A stretch of 16,752 nt of DNA from Halovenus sp. (GTDB taxonomy: Archaea > Halobacteriota > Halobacteria > Halobacteriales > Haloarculaceae). The translations under genes were made by a program, and so were the position numbers. The notes under the pieces were generated by a model. That model ran no database searches. It saw only the letters and a program-made list of their open reading frames with translations, and was not told the DNA's origin. Below, piece after piece: positions 1-6,461 of the stretch. Location of the stretch: positions 1 through 16,752 of the forward strand of contig PUNZ01000215.1 of assembly GCA_003551945.1 (NCBI GenBank), read 5' to 3'. Position 1 is the first letter of the stretch, and every line of letters starts with the position of its first letter.

Positions 1-435
1 ATGGGCGACGACAGCTCGTCACCGATGACGGTTGGATTTGTCTGTGTACAGAACGCGGGACGCTCGCAGATGTCAGCGGCCTTTGCCGAGCGCGAGCGTG
101 AGAGCCGTGGGCTAGAACACATCAGAGTCATCACTGGTGGAACGCACCCTGCCGACGAGGTCCATCCCGAGGTTGTTGAGGCGATGGCCGAACTGGATAT
201 CGACCTTTCCGGACGGACGCCTCGTGAAGTCTCAACCGAAGAACTCACCGCCTGCGATATCGTCGCAACAATGGGCTGTTCAACGCTTGAACTGGATGCA
301 GATACCGATGTGCGTGATTGGGCGCTTACAGACCCACACGGCGAGTCTGTCGAACGGGTCCGTGAGATTCGGGATGAAATTGCATCGAACGTGGCGGTAT
401 TGTTTGACGAAGTAGAAGCAAGCCGGAATGAGTAG
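1..435 (+). CDS. Low-molecular-weight phosphatase / arsenate reductase (ArsC)-like protein
   Basis: Cytosolic protein of the LMW protein-tyrosine phosphatase fold, which includes the thioredoxin-coupled arsenate reductases. The P-loop C-x5-R-S (CVQNAGRS) has Cys15 as nucleophile and Arg21 binding the oxyanion. Asp111 in a TDP loop fits the general acid. Two further cysteines, Cys85 and Cys93, lie at nearly the spacing of the redox cysteines of Staphylococcus-type ArsC (there 10/82/89), so arsenate reduction is plausible, but a phosphatase cannot be excluded. At 144 residues the length is normal for the family. An ATG at base 25 (MTVGF) places the P-loop nearer the N terminus, as usual in the family, and may be the true start. 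The first ATG coincides with the window edge, so more sequence upstream is possible. No arsenic-resistance neighbour is visible. A small membrane protein gene follows 45 bases downstream. Confidence 0.85.
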   Translation: MGDDSSSPMTVGFVCVQNAGRSQMSAAFAERERESRGLEHIRVITGGTHPADEVHPEVVEAMAELDIDLSGRTPREVSTEELTACDIVATMGCSTLELDADTDVRDWALTDPHGESVERVREIRDEIASNVAVLFDEVEASRNE

Positions 436-480
436 CTCCGATGGCTGTATTAGCATACATCACCATACTAACGGATAACC

Positions 481-843
481 ATGAGTGAGAGCGTTCCCGG
501 GTCGATTCGGTTACGCAGTGCGGGCTTTGGCGTCCTACTTGCTGGCGTCATCCTTGCACCGCTTTCGCTGGTCACTCCTGCGCTCGTCGCAACGGGAGTG
601 CTGGTCATCGTTGCGGTCGCGGCTGGCACGGTCGGTCGACACCTCGGGACATGGTGGTTACAGCTCTGGCTAGGTGTCGGTGCAGTCGGAGCGATTGGCG
701 TCATCGAATCGACGACGGCAGTTGGACTCGGGTTGACGCCCATCGAGTTGAGTGCGTTTGCACTCATCTTTGGCATCGTGGATGTTGTCGCTGGTACGCT
801 GATTTATCGGTTCAGAAACCGAGCCGTGTCTCGCTCGGAGTAG
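481..843 (+). CDS. Small membrane protein of unknown function
   Basis: I do not recognise the family. The 120-residue product has a short polar N terminus (MSESVPGS) followed by three or four hydrophobic stretches at about residues 14-34, 35-50, 58-80 and 88-110, then a basic, polar C-terminal tail (YRFRNRAVSRSE). It should therefore be an integral cytoplasmic-membrane protein. No catalytic or binding motif is visible. It lies 45 bases after the ArsC-like gene and before another membrane protein gene on the same strand, so co-transcription is possible. The upstream gap contains AT-rich sequence around base 454, at the usual TATA distance, within an imperfect inverted repeat (450-471). Confidence 0.7.
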   Translation: MSESVPGSIRLRSAGFGVLLAGVILAPLSLVTPALVATGVLVIVAVAAGTVGRHLGTWWLQLWLGVGAVGAIGVIESTTAVGLGLTPIELSAFALIFGIVDVVAGTLIYRFRNRAVSRSE

Positions 844-868
844 CGTCACGTCACCGTCGTTTCCCCCA

Positions 869-1996
869 ATGAAGAGTGAGACCACTGAAAAACAGCAACC
901 GAGTAGTTCCCCATGTGATACTGTGACTATGAGGAGCTAAGGAGACCTATTAGCAGGCTTCAAGACAGGCGTCAGGAACTATCCACTCGTGGGAGATATA
1001 CTGACGCTTGGGATGATTGTTGCCGCGTTTGCTGGCGGTGCGTTCGGTGCCACAATCGGCGCATTGCCGGCGTTTGCGTTCACTGGCGTGCTTGTTATCG
1101 CAGGCGAGATTGTCGCCATCAGCGCTGGTGGGGAGACACCGACCGCTGATATTACCGGCACAATCGCCTTCGGACCGATGTTCGGCCCACACGTGAGCTT
1201 CGGCGGCGGTGCAGCAGCGGTCGCGTATGCGGTCAAACGGGGCTATATCGAGCCGGAGTTTGTCTACCACCCTGCAAAGTACATCACCGCCGGACTCGGA
1301 ACCCGTCTCGACATCCTTGCCGTTGGTGGGTTGTTTGGCGTGTTTGGCCACCTCTCGATGGCCGGTTCGGAGCTGCTGTCGATTCCATGGGACCCCGTTG
1401 CCTTCGGTGTGGTCATCTCAGCGCTCGCCCATCGAATCGCCTTCGGGTATACCATTATCGGCACACCGCAAGGCGGCTGGTTTGATATGTCTCCATTTCA
1501 ACGGGCAGGAGCAAAAAGCGGTGTTGAGCCGTGGTTGCCCCACCAGTACCGCTGGAGTCGTGTCGCCGGTCTTGGTATCGTCGTCGGCATCCTTGGTGCG
1601 TATATCGCGTTCGTGACTGGGAGCGCATTTCTCGCATTCGGCATCAGCGCGGCCTCGTTACTGTATATCAACGCCGGTGTCGAACGAATCCCAGTCACAC
1701 ACCACATGACGCTTCCTGCAAGTACGGCGGTGATAGCTGTCGTCCCGGAAGCAGGGTCAGCAGCCGTTCCAGAGGTGTTGGCTGCGAGTCTTGGGCTTAC
1801 GGAGGTGTTTTTACTCGGTGCAGCGTTTGGTCTGCTGGGTGCGATACTCGGAGAAGTGGCACAACGCATCGCCTATGCCCACGCCGAAACGCATCTGGAC
1901 CCACCTGCGGCAAGCATCGTGTTCACGACCCTCATCATTGCTGGGCTTTCGTTTCTTGGCATCTTTGCACATGCCGCATGGATTCCGACCCCGTGA
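869..1996 (+). CDS. Polytopic membrane protein, N-terminal part interrupted by a stop (intact frame from GTG 989)
   Basis: The uninterrupted reading frame starts at GTG 989 and gives 335 residues with about eight hydrophobic segments and a Gly/Ala-rich start (AAFAGGAFGATIGALPAF). The pattern resembles a conserved archaeal membrane family, possibly DUF7973, which I cannot confirm. A central polar loop (about residues 165-190: GWFDMSPFQRAGAKSG) and conserved-looking PHQYRWSR may matter functionally. The frame stays open upstream of 989 to a TAA at 938-940, giving plausible protein (GDLLAGFKTGVRNYPL). Before that TAA the same frame is open back to an ATG at 869 (MKSETTEKQQPSS...). So one stop codon seems to split a longer gene. 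The alternatives are a start at GTG 989 or a short upstream peptide. No TATA box suits a start at 989, but SD-like AAGGAG lies at 939-944. Function unknown. Confidence 0.6.
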
Positions 1997-2023
1997 AGGA
2001 GTACGGTACCACGATTCAGTGTG

Positions 2024-2368
2024 TCACTGCTCCCCGAGAACTCGCGCGACCGAGCCGTGTCGGATAAGAACACGCACCTGGTCCCGTTCGTTGAGGTCAG
2101 GATACTCCTCGTGGTCGAGAACGTGCTGGTCGATGACTTGCCCGTCTTCTTCGATAAGCAACACGACATGGAGGCCATCGACGACCCGGTCAACGGTGGC
2201 ATCGTAGACCCCATTATCTTCAGGATTCTCCGGTTTTCCCCCGCGCTTTTCTTCCGGTTCCGGTTGTGCAACAGCGGAACCAGAAAGGGTTGTCACAACA
2301 GTCCCACCGGCAGCGAGACCGCCAATTGTTTTCAGAACGCTTCGTCGGTTTTGTGATGGCGTTGCCAT
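2024..2368 (-). CDS. Tat-exported DUF3006-like protein
   Basis: The 114-residue product starts MATPSQNRRSVLKTIGG: a twin-arginine motif followed by a hydrophobic stretch and an AVA-Q cleavage-like site near residue 34, so it is probably exported folded through the Tat system. The mature part opens with a charged linker (EPEEKRGGKPENPED), followed by about 55 residues (DATVDRVVDGLHVVLLIEEDG ... ERDQVRVLIRHGSV) that resemble the small beta-rich DUF3006 domain, whose function is unknown. I chose the ATG at 2366-2368 rather than the longer frame opening at 2407, because a TATA box on the minus strand lies 25-31 bases upstream and the extra 13 codons would overlap it. It is convergent with the preceding membrane protein and divergent from the tRNA-modification gene. 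Confidence 0.75.
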   Translation of the reverse strand: MATPSQNRRSVLKTIGGLAAGGTVVTTLSGSAVAQPEPEEKRGGKPENPEDNGVYDATVDRVVDGLHVVLLIEEDGQVIDQHVLDHEEYPDLNERDQVRVLIRHGSVARVLGEQ

Positions 2369-2391
2369 GGGGTCGGTGGTCCCGGTATGAC

Positions 2392-2399
2392 ATATAAAA
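2392..2399 (-). promoter_or_regulatory. TATA box of the DUF3006-like gene
   Basis: On the minus strand this reads TTTTATAT, centred about 27 bases before the ATG at 2368. That is the distance expected of a leaderless haloarchaeal transcript, and it supports the shorter start. Confidence 0.6.
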
Positions 2400-2439
2400 G
2401 GAAGCACTACGGGAAGGAAAGCTGGGAGACAGCGAACGG

Positions 2440-2448
2440 TATATATTA
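2440..2448 (+). promoter_or_regulatory. TATA box of the Taw2-like gene
   Basis: TATATATTA lies 26-34 bases before the GTG at 2474. This fits a leaderless transcript and decides the start: the frame opens earlier, at 2387, but those codons would lie upstream of and within the promoter. Confidence 0.65.
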
Positions 2449-2473
2449 CTCGGAGACAGACACCACACCCAAC

Positions 2474-3529
2474 GTGAGTGAGTTGCTCTCGGCCGTCGTC
2501 GAAAAACCTCGAACACAGGCAGCCATCGGCTCGCTCCGCGATGAAGGGGTCTACGATGACGACCGCAGCGTCTACGAATGTGGCCCCGATACGGTTGCGA
2601 TTCCAGTCAGCTCACCACCTGAACGGACCGACGTACTCGAAGTGATTCAGGAAACGGGCGAACCCCGATTGCGAACGCTTGAAGACCACCTGCGAGAGCG
2701 TGGCTGGAGTGACGACGAGCTTGCATTAGCACCGGGATCGTGGGCAGTGATTGGCTCGGTTATTCTCGTCGACGTTGGCGAGAGTCCGCGACCCGAAGAG
2801 GTTGGTGAGTCGCTGCTTGCCATGCACGGCGTCGCAGATACCGTTCTTGCACGCGAGGGAATTGGTGGCCAGCACCGCGAACCCGAGGTACGGGTCATTG
2901 CAGGGGAAGATGATACGGAAACCGTTCACCGCGAACACGGAACCGTCTATGCACTCGACCTCGCAGAAGTGATGTTCTCGCCGGGAAACAAAACGGAACG
3001 TTCACAGATGGCCGACCGCGTCAAAGAGGGTGAACGAGTGCTCGATATGTTCGCTGGAATTGGCTATTTTACCCTTCCGATGGCCCGTGCTGGGGCGTCA
3101 GTAACCGCGATTGAGCGAAATCCCGCCTCCTTTTCGTATCTCATGGAGAACGTCATGCGAAACGGCGTACAGGACAGCGTTGAAACCTACCGAGCAGATT
3201 GTCGGGACGTGATTTCGAATGCCCTCGAAGGTAATACCTTTGAGGGTATGAAAAAAGAACGGAAGAAGCCATTTGAGTTCGACCGCATCGTGATGGGGTA
3301 TTATGATGCCTATGAGTATCTGGATAGTGCGCTTTCGGTCATCGCAGACGGTGGAACGATTCACCTGCATGAGGCGACACCCGAAGGATTAGTGCCCGAG
3401 CGACCAGTACGCCGGCTGAAAGAGGCGGCAAAAAAGCAGGGGAAAACAGTAGAGGTTCTCGAAACACGGCGTGTGAAAGGATATAGCGAGGGTGTTGCGC
3501 ACGTTGTTATCGATGCAAAAATAAACTGA
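2474..3529 (+). CDS. Class I SAM enzyme of the Trm5/Taw2 tRNA-G37 modification family (Taw2-like)
   Basis: The 351-residue enzyme belongs to the family that methylates G37 of tRNA (Trm5) or transfers the aminocarboxypropyl group of SAM in wyosine synthesis (Taw2/TYW2). Residues 1-180 form the tRNA-recognition region, ending in MFSPGN (167-172). The Rossmann catalytic domain follows, with motif I DMFAGIGYF (191-199), the acidic end of strand 2 (AIERNP) and, at the motif IV position, MGYYDA (274-279). The F-S-x-G-N motif and the absence of the Trm5 N-[LP]-P motif favour Taw2 over Trm5. A Lys-rich insert (KKERKKPFEF, about 260-269) precedes motif IV. The GTG start at 2474 is chosen from the TATA box 26-34 bases upstream. 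It is convergent with the CCA-adding enzyme gene, 25 bases away. The family is certain; the exact reaction is not. Confidence 0.85.
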   Translation: MSELLSAVVEKPRTQAAIGSLRDEGVYDDDRSVYECGPDTVAIPVSSPPERTDVLEVIQETGEPRLRTLEDHLRERGWSDDELALAPGSWAVIGSVILVDVGESPRPEEVGESLLAMHGVADTVLAREGIGGQHREPEVRVIAGEDDTETVHREHGTVYALDLAEVMFSPGNKTERSQMADRVKEGERVLDMFAGIGYFTLPMARAGASVTAIERNPASFSYLMENVMRNGVQDSVETYRADCRDVISNALEGNTFEGMKKERKKPFEFDRIVMGYYDAYEYLDSALSVIADGGTIHLHEATPEGLVPERPVRRLKEAAKKQGKTVEVLETRRVKGYSEGVAHVVIDAKIN

Positions 3530-3554
3530 ACTCTGTACAAGCAATCCAACCGCC

Positions 3555-4949
3555 TTACTCTGACAGACCAGTTTCGTTTCGTGGTGTCGGCGAGAGATAC
3601 TGGGCGAGTTGTGCTCCGAATTCAGCGGCCAGCGAACCGACTGCCTCCCCCACGAGGACCTCATACTCTGAGTCAAGCATCGTCTCGACGTGCGCACCAA
3701 GCCCAACATCGAACAGCGCGTCGCTTGTGAGAAACGCTGCAGCGCTGGCAAACTCGCGTGGTCGTTCAACCACGTATCGGTCACCATCGACGAACGGCCC
3801 GACTGTCTCTTCATCGTCCACATACGCCTCGTAGAATGACTCAGCGTGCTCTCGGACATGAACTGGTGGGCCCGCATGCCGTTCGAGCGCTGGTAGTTCG
3901 GCGGCGGAGAGTTCAAACAGCAAAGCCGACGTCTCACTCTCTTCTGGTTCACTGACGAAGGCTGCACTGCGAAACACCGAGAAGCCGCGGCGGTCAAGTT
4001 CGTCTGCGACGCCCGACCGCGAGCGTTCGAGTTGGGGCCAGAGTTGGTCGTCCACGATAGCCGGCGTCTCAAACATAATAGCAATTGGTGTCGTACCGCG
4101 GGAAGTGAACCCTGCTCGGACAGCGCTTTCAGTGAGCGGTTCCGGTTCTGGGTACGCGAACAACTCGACACGCGGCACCGATAAGAGGTCGCGGGCGTAA
4201 TGTTGAAATCGTGCGAGGTTCTCGGCGGAAAGAACCGCAGCAACGTTTCGCTCCGGGTCAGTCGGGTCAATCACAGTGAGTGAGTCATCAAATGATACCG
4301 TACCATGACTCTCCGGGTCGAGTTCGACTGGCGGATGCCAGTCGGCTGCCGCTTCAACGAGCGGTCGAAAGCCACCGTATTCTACGACGAGGAGTTCGGT
4401 GAGATAGCCCGAAAAGCCCTGTGTGTGAAGGTCGCTTCCGTAGATACCGATGCCGGTGAGAAACTGTTTGCAGACACGGATGTCGGATGCCAGTTCAGGC
4501 GTTATTCGGTCACGGATATAGGCGGTGTGAAACGGCGTACGGTCGACGGCTGATTGGATTGCCGTGGCGTCTTCGACAGCGTAGCAGGGGACAATATCGA
4601 CTGCAAACCCATCGTGTTCGCCGACAACATAGGGGTGTTCCGCGAACTCCTCGCGGCCATCAGGGAGAACGGCGTGGCCGACGGTTAGTCCGTAAGATTC
4701 CAACTCGTCACGGGCAATATCAGGTGAGAATGCGACGAAGATGTCGATATCTCGGTCACCCGCAAGCCAGGTGTCGCGGGCAGTCGAGCCGGCCAGCTGT
4801 ACCTCTGCGTCGACCGGAAGGTCTGCAATCGCATCTTTGACGCGGTCAGTTAGCGTCCCGATGGCGGTTTGCATCGCTTCGCGTTCTGCTACGTCGGGTT
4901 CGACGCGGTCACGGACGGCCTCGATAACGGTGGCCCACTCGTCGCTCAT
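3555..4949 (-). CDS. cca: tRNA CCA-adding enzyme (archaeal class I)
   Basis: This nucleotidyltransferase adds or repairs the 3'-terminal CCA of tRNA using CTP and ATP, without a nucleic acid template. The 464-residue length is normal for archaeal class I enzymes. The head domain carries the GST signature (residues 54-56, LAGSTARDTW) and the metal-binding D-x-D in GDRDIDIF (Asp67, Asp69); the third carboxylate fits in VDIVPCY. The central domain follows (FLTGIGIYGSDLHTQGFSGYLTELL) and then the acidic C-terminal body/tail region. The start is ATG 4947-4949 (MSDEWATVIEAVRDRV); the longer frame to 5015 adds a basic stretch (FRARIDTLSRTYKKAQ) untypical of the family. It is transcribed divergently from tRNA-Asn, whose encoded 3' end lacks CCA and so depends on this enzyme. 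I see no convincing TATA box for it. Confidence 0.95.
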   Translation of the reverse strand: MSDEWATVIEAVRDRVEPDVAEREAMQTAIGTLTDRVKDAIADLPVDAEVQLAGSTARDTWLAGDRDIDIFVAFSPDIARDELESYGLTVGHAVLPDGREEFAEHPYVVGEHDGFAVDIVPCYAVEDATAIQSAVDRTPFHTAYIRDRITPELASDIRVCKQFLTGIGIYGSDLHTQGFSGYLTELLVVEYGGFRPLVEAAADWHPPVELDPESHGTVSFDDSLTVIDPTDPERNVAAVLSAENLARFQHYARDLLSVPRVELFAYPEPEPLTESAVRAGFTSRGTTPIAIMFETPAIVDDQLWPQLERSRSGVADELDRRGFSVFRSAAFVSEPEESETSALLFELSAAELPALERHAGPPVHVREHAESFYEAYVDDEETVGPFVDGDRYVVERPREFASAAAFLTSDALFDVGLGAHVETMLDSEYEVLVGEAVGSLAAEFGAQLAQYLSPTPRNETGLSE

Positions 4950-5041
4950 ATCCTGCGCTTTTTTGTAAGTACGTGAAAGCGTGTCGATGCGCGCTCGAAA
5001 CGAAACGCCTATCAAATGTATCCGACTACAAGATGATGCGA

Positions 5042-5114
5042 GCCGCCGTAGCTCAGCTGGTAGAGCGCCACGCTGTTAACGTGGTTGTCCCAGGTTCGAG
5101 TCCTGGCGGCGGCG
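5042..5114 (+). tRNA. tRNA-Asn (anticodon GTT)
   Basis: A full cloverleaf of 73 bases. The acceptor stem GCCGCCG (5042-5048) pairs with CGGCGGC (5107-5113), with discriminator G5114. The D arm is GCTCAGCTGGTAGAGC. The anticodon stem CCACG/CGTGG encloses the 7-base loop CTGTTAA with anticodon GTT, which reads Asn codons. The T stem CCAGG/CCTGG encloses TTCGAGT. There is no intron, and CCA is not encoded. A T-rich run (TTTTA, 5116-5120) directly after the gene may end transcription. The sequence CTATCAAAT about 25-33 bases upstream is only a weak TATA candidate. The last 18 bases of T arm and acceptor stem recur 133 bases downstream. Confidence 0.97.
5094..5111 (+). repeat. tRNA-Asn 3' end: first copy of an 18-bp direct repeat (att-like)
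   Basis: The sequence GTTCGAGTCCTGGCGGCG, from the T loop into the acceptor stem, is repeated exactly at 5227-5244. A tRNA T-loop-to-3'-end segment of this kind is the classic attachment site of tyrosine integrases. Confidence 0.8.
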
Positions 5115-5226
5115 CTTTTATTCCGAACTATTGGTGAGCGAAGCGAGCCATCGTGAGCAACAAAAGCGGAAAAGCCAGGCTCGAGCACGCAAGACGCAGC
5201 GGACGCAGTCCGACCGTCTTGCAGCT
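5115..5226. mobile_element. Probable remnant between duplicated tRNA ends (integration scar)
   Basis: These 112 bases sit between the tRNA gene and the second copy of its 3' end. They include GAGCGAAGCGAGC-type low-complexity sequence and a strong two-part hairpin (5189-5222). No integrase or other gene fits in so small a space. I infer a scar left when an element integrated in tRNA-Asn was lost, or a partial tRNA duplication; the sequence shows only the repeat itself. Basic, Arg/Gln-rich translation in one open frame is unlike the acidic proteins around it. Confidence 0.45.
5189..5222. other. Two-part hairpin within the tRNA-Asn scar
   Basis: GCAAGACG (5189-5196) pairs with CGTCTTGC (5215-5222), enclosing a second stem CGGAC (5200-5204)/GTCCG (5208-5212) with a GCA loop. 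That makes 13 base pairs in two perfect stems. It ends 4 bases before the second copy of the tRNA end. It could be an integrase or recombination recognition structure, or a transcript-end hairpin; there is no T-run after it. Confidence 0.55.
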
Positions 5227-5244
5227 GTTCGAGTCCTGGCGGCG
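5227..5244 (+). repeat. Second copy of the tRNA-Asn 3' end (att-like)
   Basis: An exact 18-base copy of tRNA positions 5094-5111. Beyond it the flanks remain loosely alike (TTTTATTCCGA after copy 1, TTTTCTCCGA after copy 2), so the duplicated tract may be longer but degenerate. The 5' side of the T stem is not preserved, so this is not a second tRNA gene. Confidence 0.8.
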
Positions 5245-5271
5245 TCAATTTTCTCCGACAATTTACGGGCA

Positions 5272-5294
5272 GTCAGAAATCTGTGATTTCTGAC
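5272..5294. other. Perfect 9-bp hairpin between the scar and the DUF5817-type gene
   Basis: GTCAGAAAT (5272-5280) and ATTTCTGAC (5286-5294) are perfect inverted copies around the 5-base loop CTGTG. The element lies 64 bases before the next start codon, so it could be an operator or a structure at the end of the tRNA transcript. Function unknown. Confidence 0.55.
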
Positions 5295-5357
5295 AACGGC
5301 GCTTTCTGTCGTGAATGAGTCCAAGAACATAGATACCGAGCCGCCATACAGGGGCGT

Positions 5358-5876
5358 ATGTATGCGGTGGTCGGCTGTGACAAGTGTCACGCCCTGTGGA
5401 TTGTGGAGGGACGCCCGGAAAATAGTCAGTGTCCGCGTTGTGGTCGCACGCGCAAGTACAAAAAGCGCCGGCAATTTGTGACGACAGAGGATGAAAACCA
5501 TGCTCGGGATGTCCGGGCGTCGATGCTTGCCGCCCGAAGCGACCACGACGAGGCATTTGCGGATGTCGGGACCTTCGCAGAGCTGGAAGAGCTCGTCGAA
5601 GATGCCGGCATTGACGATGAAGTATATCTTGAAGCCTCAGGTATCGATACGGATGCCGTCGCCGACGCAGTGGAACGGTTCGAGGGAGGAAGCTCACAGA
5701 GTCGCAAAGAGATAGTAAAAGCCGCGCTGGAGGAACTTGATGAGCCAGATGAGTCAGCTGTTGTTTCTTATGCAAGCGAACGCGGCGTGCCCGAGAGTTA
5801 CACCACACAAGCACTGACAAAGCTCGTTCAGTCAGGTGCAGCAAGCGAACATCGAGGGACCTACCGCTTACTATGA
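5358..5876 (+). CDS. Zinc-ribbon and winged-helix protein (DUF5817 type)
   Basis: The 172-residue acidic protein opens MYAVVGCDKCHALW and has two Cys pairs, Cys7/Cys10 and Cys25/Cys28 (CPRCG), forming a small N-terminal zinc ribbon. A basic segment follows (RKYKKRRQF, about 32-40), then a helical middle part (about 45-110) and a C-terminal region of about 60 residues (RKEIVKAALEELDEPDESAV ... ALTKLVQSGA) with the pattern of a winged helix. I recognise the overall arrangement as the haloarchaeal DUF5817 family, whose function is unproven; nucleic acid binding is a reasonable inference. The ATG at 5358 directly precedes the conserved start. ACATAGATA at about 5327-5335 is a weak TATA candidate at a leaderless distance. 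The gene lies just downstream of the tRNA-Asn scar. Confidence 0.85.
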   Translation: MYAVVGCDKCHALWIVEGRPENSQCPRCGRTRKYKKRRQFVTTEDENHARDVRASMLAARSDHDEAFADVGTFAELEELVEDAGIDDEVYLEASGIDTDAVADAVERFEGGSSQSRKEIVKAALEELDEPDESAVVSYASERGVPESYTTQALTKLVQSGAASEHRGTYRLL

Positions 5877-5932
5877 GTGAGCAGACATATCAAGAACCAA
5901 ATACTGGTTGGCGAATCTCAGCGATACCCCCG

Positions 5933-5940
5933 ATATTAAT
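5933..5940 (+). promoter_or_regulatory. TATA-like box of the TRAM protein gene
   Basis: ATATTAAT lies 33-40 bases before the ATG at 5973. This implies a transcript with a leader of only about 10 bases, separate from the upstream DUF5817-type gene. Confidence 0.4.
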
Positions 5941-5972
5941 GTGGACAGCATCCTATTGTCGAACTACCACAT

Positions 5973-6416
5973 ATGGTTGAGATTCCGGATTCATTGAGAA
6001 GTTTGTTCACTGCGACAGTCGAAGAACGTGAGGATAGTTACGTTATCGAGGTACCTAAATCCGAGATTGAACACGATGCAGCAGCGCCAGGAGAGACCTA
6101 CCGTGTTGCGATTTTGCCTCAGGTTAGCGGCGAGCCAACCCCAGCCCCGACCGAAGAGACCGCGCCAGCCGAATCCACTGGTGAAACAACGCTTACGCAA
6201 GCGGACCGTGAACCGGGCCCACCAGCCCCACCAGTCGACGAGGGAGAAGTGAGAGAGGTCGCCATCGAATCCGTGGGTGACCAGGGCGATGGAATCGCCA
6301 AAGTCGAGCGCGGCTACGTCGTCATCGTTCCGGGTGCTGAACCCGGTGATAAACCGACAGTCGAAATCGAGCAAGTCAAAGAAAACGTTGCGTTCGCTCG
6401 CGTCGTCCCACAGTAA
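5973..6416 (+). CDS. TRAM-domain protein with an extra N-terminal domain
   Basis: The 147-residue protein has three parts. Residues 1-50 form a small domain (MVEIPDSLRSLFTATVEERE ... PGETYRVAIL). Residues about 51-85 are a Pro/Ala/Glu-rich flexible linker. Residues about 86-147 are a TRAM domain, with the typical start (EVREVAIESVGDQGDGIAKV) and the end strand (ENVAFARVV). TRAM domains are small RNA-binding beta-barrels found in tRNA-modifying enzymes and as free-standing archaeal proteins proposed to act as RNA chaperones. RNA binding is thus likely; the targets are unknown. It stands alone between the DUF5817-type gene and the convergent transporter pair. Confidence 0.88.
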   Translation: MVEIPDSLRSLFTATVEEREDSYVIEVPKSEIEHDAAAPGETYRVAILPQVSGEPTPAPTEETAPAESTGETTLTQADREPGPPAPPVDEGEVREVAIESVGDQGDGIAKVERGYVVIVPGAEPGDKPTVEIEQVKENVAFARVVPQ

Positions 6417-6461
6417 GCGGTATTGGACTGAGAAGGCCTGAGTTCTGTCTTGTTACGGTGT

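Noticed and set aside
2387..2473. Longer start for the Taw2-like protein at ATG 2387
   Set aside because: It would place the TATA box (2440-2448) inside the coding region; GTG 2474 lies at the leaderless distance.
3389..4270. A 293-codon open frame on the minus strand
   Set aside because: It lies inside the CCA-adding enzyme gene in another frame; its product is Ser/Arg-rich without a recognisable motif, unlike the acidic genuine proteins.
5227..5244. A second tRNA gene or tRNA pseudogene
   Set aside because: Only the T loop and 3' half are present; the 5' T stem, anticodon arm, D arm and 5' acceptor strand are absent.
5134..5286. A 50-codon GTG-started frame across the tRNA-Asn scar
   Set aside because: The product is basic and Arg/Gln-rich, it runs through the duplicated tRNA end and has no promoter; it is more likely chance coding of a low-complexity remnant.
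5297..5305. A possible third att-like copy (CGGCGCTTT, also at 5110-5118)
   Set aside because: Only nine bases match, which chance can explain in a GC-rich region.
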